A stretch of 64,000 bases of DNA from Methanobrevibacter sp. YE315 (lineage in GTDB: Archaea; Methanobacteriota; Methanobacteria; Methanobacteriales; Methanobacteriaceae), in the NCBI RefSeq assembly GCF_001548675.1, contig NZ_CP010834.1, positions 1,647,501 through 1,711,500 on the forward strand, written 5' to 3'. The position numbers and the translations under genes were made by a program. The notes beneath the pieces were generated by a model. It had not been told where the DNA came from. It was given only the letters and a program-made list of their open reading frames with translations, and searched no databases. Shown here one piece after another: positions 61,751-64,000 of this stretch; within the stretch, counting starts at the first letter, position 1, and the number at the start of each line of letters is the position of its first letter.

Positions 61751-62202
61751 TTATAACACATCCTAATAAAATTACAAGTCATACCGTCAAAAAATTTTAA
61801 AAATATAACTTCTAATTCGTTGAAATAAATTATATTAAACAATAGATATATAATTTTCTTTTTTTAATGAATAAACACGACAATTATTTAAAAAAAAATA
61901 AATATAATAACAAAATTTTTAAAAAATGTAAAAAATTTAAATTAATGATAATAATTTTAAATCCTGTTAAAAATTTTAAACCCCGTTGCATAATAAATGA
62001 AAAAATGTAATGACAAATAGTATCACAAATTATTAATGTATGCCCCAATAATTTTAATGGAAATTTATATTTCCATGAGAATAATGTGATGGCCCATAAG
62101 TTATCTTAAAGGTTTATTAAAAAAATATTAAAATCAGATATGGCATATAGATATGACAAGAAAAAAATGAAAAATAAAAAAAGTTAAGAGAGGTAGAATA
62201 AT
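61751..62202. other. Intergenic DNA, no gene seen
   Basis: About 450 very AT-rich bases. It holds the SDR promoter near its left end and T-rich sequence after the coiled-coil gene at its right end (about 62160-62200 on the minus strand). No reading frame with a ribosome binding site was found. Confidence 0.4.
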
Positions 62203-63543
62203 CTACCTTGATTTTTTCTCCAACCTGAATGGAGGAGTTGATTCTAAGGTTTCATAAGCTTCTTGTTCTTCTTGAAGCTCATTAAAGAAAGTGTTAATTT
62301 CTTCTAACCTTTTAATCTTATCATTTTTCCTGTTTAACTCGTTTTCAAGAGTAATATAATCTTCACGAGGAACAGTTTGCTCTCTTAAATAGCGAAGTTC
62401 ATTATCTTTTTCAGTGATTTCACTTTGTAATTGAGTTTTAAGAGAAATGTATTCATCCTTAGGAATGGACCTTTCCTTGATATACTCGAGCTCACTATTA
62501 CGGGCAGAAATCTCAGTTTCAAATTTATTCTGAAGAGAGATATAATCTTCTTTAGGAATGGATCTTTCCTTGATATACTCGAGCTCACTATTACGGGCAG
62601 AAATCTCATTTTCTAATTTGGTTTGAAGAGAAATGTAGTCTTCCTTAGGAACAGATTTTTCTTTGATATATTCAAGTTCACTATTACGTGCGGAAATTTC
62701 AGTTTCAAATTGATTTTTAAGAGAAAGGTATTCATCTTTAGGGATAGAATTTTCTTTAAGGGTAGTAATCTGATTACCTAAATCTTTAATTTCCTCATCG
62801 AATTTGATTTGAAGAGCATCATATTCTTTTTTAGGGATGGAATCTTGTTTTAAGTTAAAAATTTCTGCGTCCATAGCATTAATTTCTGACTCGAATTGAG
62901 TCTGTAGAGAGATATATTCATCTTTAGGGATTGTTTGCTCTTTTAATATATCTATCTCGGTGTCTTTTTTGGAAAGTTCATTTTCCTTAATAAGAATCTC
63001 CTTATTTTTAAATTCAAGTTGTTTTTCAAGTTCTAAAATTTGTGTTTGAGATTCTACATTATTTTCAAGTTTAATAACTTTGATTTTATAATCGTCAATG
63101 GTTCTTGAAAGAGAGTTAATTTCAGCATCTTTTTCAGCCATGCTTCTAAAGGATTCGTTTAATCTTTCATTGACATCAGCCAATTCTTTTTTTTTGTAAT
63201 CCCTTAACTGTTCTGCAAAATATTCTTTAATTTCATCAAGAGAATTGTTAACATAATCTAATTCATAAATTCTGTCCTCTTGATTCTTGATCAAAATGTC
63301 TTTTTCATCAAGTTGTCGTTTCAAAAGGTTAATTTCGTCTTCTGCTTTAAATTTAATCACAGAAACTTCTTTCTCTTTCTCTACAATGTCTTTTTCAAGC
63401 TCTTTTATCCTTAACGGAGTATTATCGTTAGCCCGCTCTACTTCAAGCTCTGTCAAATCTAATTTTAATTTATTTAACTCCAATAGGCAAGAGCGAATTA
63501 AAGATTGTAAAGTATCTTTTTCAGCATCAATTCCTATTTCCAT
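62203..63543 (-). CDS. Long coiled-coil protein with 31-residue repeats
   Basis: A 446-residue, almost wholly helical hydrophilic protein. Residues about 1-195 are a charged coiled coil. Residues about 200-415 hold six or seven units of about 31-35 residues, each beginning (S/T)(I/V)P(K/R)(D/E)(E/D)Y and containing EISARNSELEYIKE-type heptads. A proline at each unit start would kink the coil at regular intervals. No membrane helix or signal. Possibly a cytoskeletal or scaffold protein; function unknown. The adjacent asd gene is not an evident partner. Confidence 0.7.
   Translation of the reverse strand: MEIGIDAEKDTLQSLIRSCLLELNKLKLDLTELEVERANDNTPLRIKELEKDIVEKEKEVSVIKFKAEDEINLLKRQLDEKDILIKNQEDRIYELDYVNNSLDEIKEYFAEQLRDYKKKELADVNERLNESFRSMAEKDAEINSLSRTIDDYKIKVIKLENNVESQTQILELEKQLEFKNKEILIKENELSKKDTEIDILKEQTIPKDEYISLQTQFESEINAMDAEIFNLKQDSIPKKEYDALQIKFDEEIKDLGNQITTLKENSIPKDEYLSLKNQFETEISARNSELEYIKEKSVPKEDYISLQTKLENEISARNSELEYIKERSIPKEDYISLQNKFETEISARNSELEYIKERSIPKDEYISLKTQLQSEITEKDNELRYLREQTVPREDYITLENELNRKNDKIKRLEEINTFFNELQEEQEAYETLESTPPFRLEKKSR
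62340..62950 (-). repeat. Tandem 93-105-bp coding repeats
   Basis: The repeats encode the 31-residue units of the coiled-coil protein. Two neighbouring units are nearly identical in DNA (the segment CTTTCCTTGATATACTCGAG at 62471 recurs at 62564, exactly 93 bp on), which points to recent duplication. Outer units are more diverged. Confidence 0.75.
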
Positions 63544-63773
63544 TCTATCCCTTAGTTAAAATTTTTTCCCAATATCGATTTCAAATTATTAAAAAATTAT
63601 GAATTTGAAAACTCCGATATATTGTACAATATAATTCCTTGATATAAATTATTTATTTCATACTATTTAAATTAAACCCTTAAATTAATCTAAAAATAAA
63701 ATTAGAAAGAATTAGAAAACAGATAGAAAAAATAAAAAAAATTAATAAAAATAAAAAAAATAAATTGATAAAA

Positions 63774-64000
63774 TTAGAGTATTTTATCATTAATTAATTC
63801 AGCATTCAATATAGATGCTCCAGCAGCACCACGAATAGTATTATGTCCAACTAATACATATTTGAAACTATTATCAAATGCTTGGTCTTTTCTCAACCTA
63901 CCAACAGTAACAGCCATACCATTACTTGCATTTCTGTCCATTCTAGGTTGTGGCCTGTCATTTTCCTCTTTGACAATTACAGGATTTTCAGGAGCTGAGA
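63774..64000 (-). CDS. asd: Aspartate-semialdehyde dehydrogenase, C-terminal part, cut by window edge
   Basis: Only the last 75 codons are present. The translation ends [27 protein letters not shown], with upstream [13 protein letters not shown], the C-terminal signature of archaeal aspartate-semialdehyde dehydrogenase. The enzyme reduces aspartyl phosphate on the way to lysine, threonine and methionine. The gene continues past the right edge. Confidence 0.93.
   Translation of the reverse strand, partial: SAPENPVIVKEENDRPQPRMDRNASNGMAVTVGRLRKDQAFDNSFKYVLVGHNTIRGAAGASILNAELINDKIL

Noticed and set aside
62340-62950. Repeats that could be mistaken for a CRISPR array or minisatellite
   Set aside because: Units are 93-105 bp, stay in frame and encode coiled-coil heptads; there are no short identical repeats with unique spacers.

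Overview
The window is an AT-rich archaeal chromosome segment from a hydrogenotrophic methanogen, most likely Methanobrevibacter (Methanobacteriales). The indicators are HdrB/HdrC, FwdF/FwdG, a run of methanogenesis marker proteins, a pseudomurein endoisopeptidase-like secreted protein with a pseudomurein-binding repeat, 2-phosphoglycerate kinase (cyclic 2,3-diphosphoglycerate pathway), the thermosome, archaeal SRP RNA, DphB, Trm5 and Nob1, together with GGAGGTG-type ribosome binding sites and TTTATATA-type TATA boxes. Genes are densely packed, intergenic DNA is very AT-rich, and several convergent pairs overlap at their stop codons. No CRISPR array, insertion sequence, prophage or rRNA gene was seen.

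Layout. 1-3.6 kb: the start of the ribosomal protein L3 gene and the SPOUT RNA methylase that usually precedes it, a cation efflux pump and a METTL5-like RNA methylase. 3.6-8.2 kb: pyruvate carboxylase subunit A with its biotin ligase, a SelA-like PLP enzyme, an unknown small protein and the fumarase beta subunit. 8.2-16.7 kb: DUF2070 and EMC6-like membrane proteins, RqcH, a metallo-beta-lactamase-fold hydrolase, two tiny pilin-like genes, fwdG-fwdF and archaeal CoaD. 16.8-20 kb: a large secreted pseudomurein peptidase candidate that seems to lack a standard start codon. 20-27.3 kb: radical SAM protein, aminotransferase, a second cation pump, tRNA-Ser(GCT), 7S SRP RNA, CBS protein, 2-phosphoglycerate kinase, phosphodiesterase and two methanogen DUFs. 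27.5-29.4 kb: hdrC-hdrB, in which HdrC carries a long acidic N-terminal extension. 29.6-36.2 kb: TGT-like protein, several unknown proteins, a ribbon-helix-helix candidate, a hydroxyacyl-CoA dehydrogenase, a tandem pair of related putative small RNAs, DphB and Trm5. 36.5-46.9 kb: three promoters sharing a 20-bp palindrome directly beside BRE/TATA drive two small secreted proteins and a cysteine-rich 50-residue peptide. Among them lie mtnA, ppaC and the operon mmp3-mmp6-mmp5-mmp15-mmp17-nifB, which probably serves activation of methyl-coenzyme M reductase. 47.3-55 kb: mmp2-like PurM-fold protein, DUF2117, Nob1, a regulator trio, MoaB, PyrE, a PRC-barrel protein and bacterial-type exonuclease VII. 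55-64 kb: KamA-like radical SAM, CbiZ, thermosome, a second regulator pair, an SDR dehydrogenase, a repeat coiled-coil protein and the end of aspartate-semialdehyde dehydrogenase.

The main candidates for undescribed biology are: (1) the three-promoter palindrome regulon for surface and small secreted proteins; (2) the duplicated small RNA genes at 33.66-34.0 kb, which share promoter, 5' end, 3' hairpin and a C-rich tail; (3) two separate translationally coupled A-B pairs of FilR1-type regulators, one just upstream of the thermosome gene whose TATA box abuts a 19-bp perfect palindrome; and (4) nifB placed in the MCR-activation marker operon. All functional calls rest on reading the sequence and on remembered family features; no database search was run.
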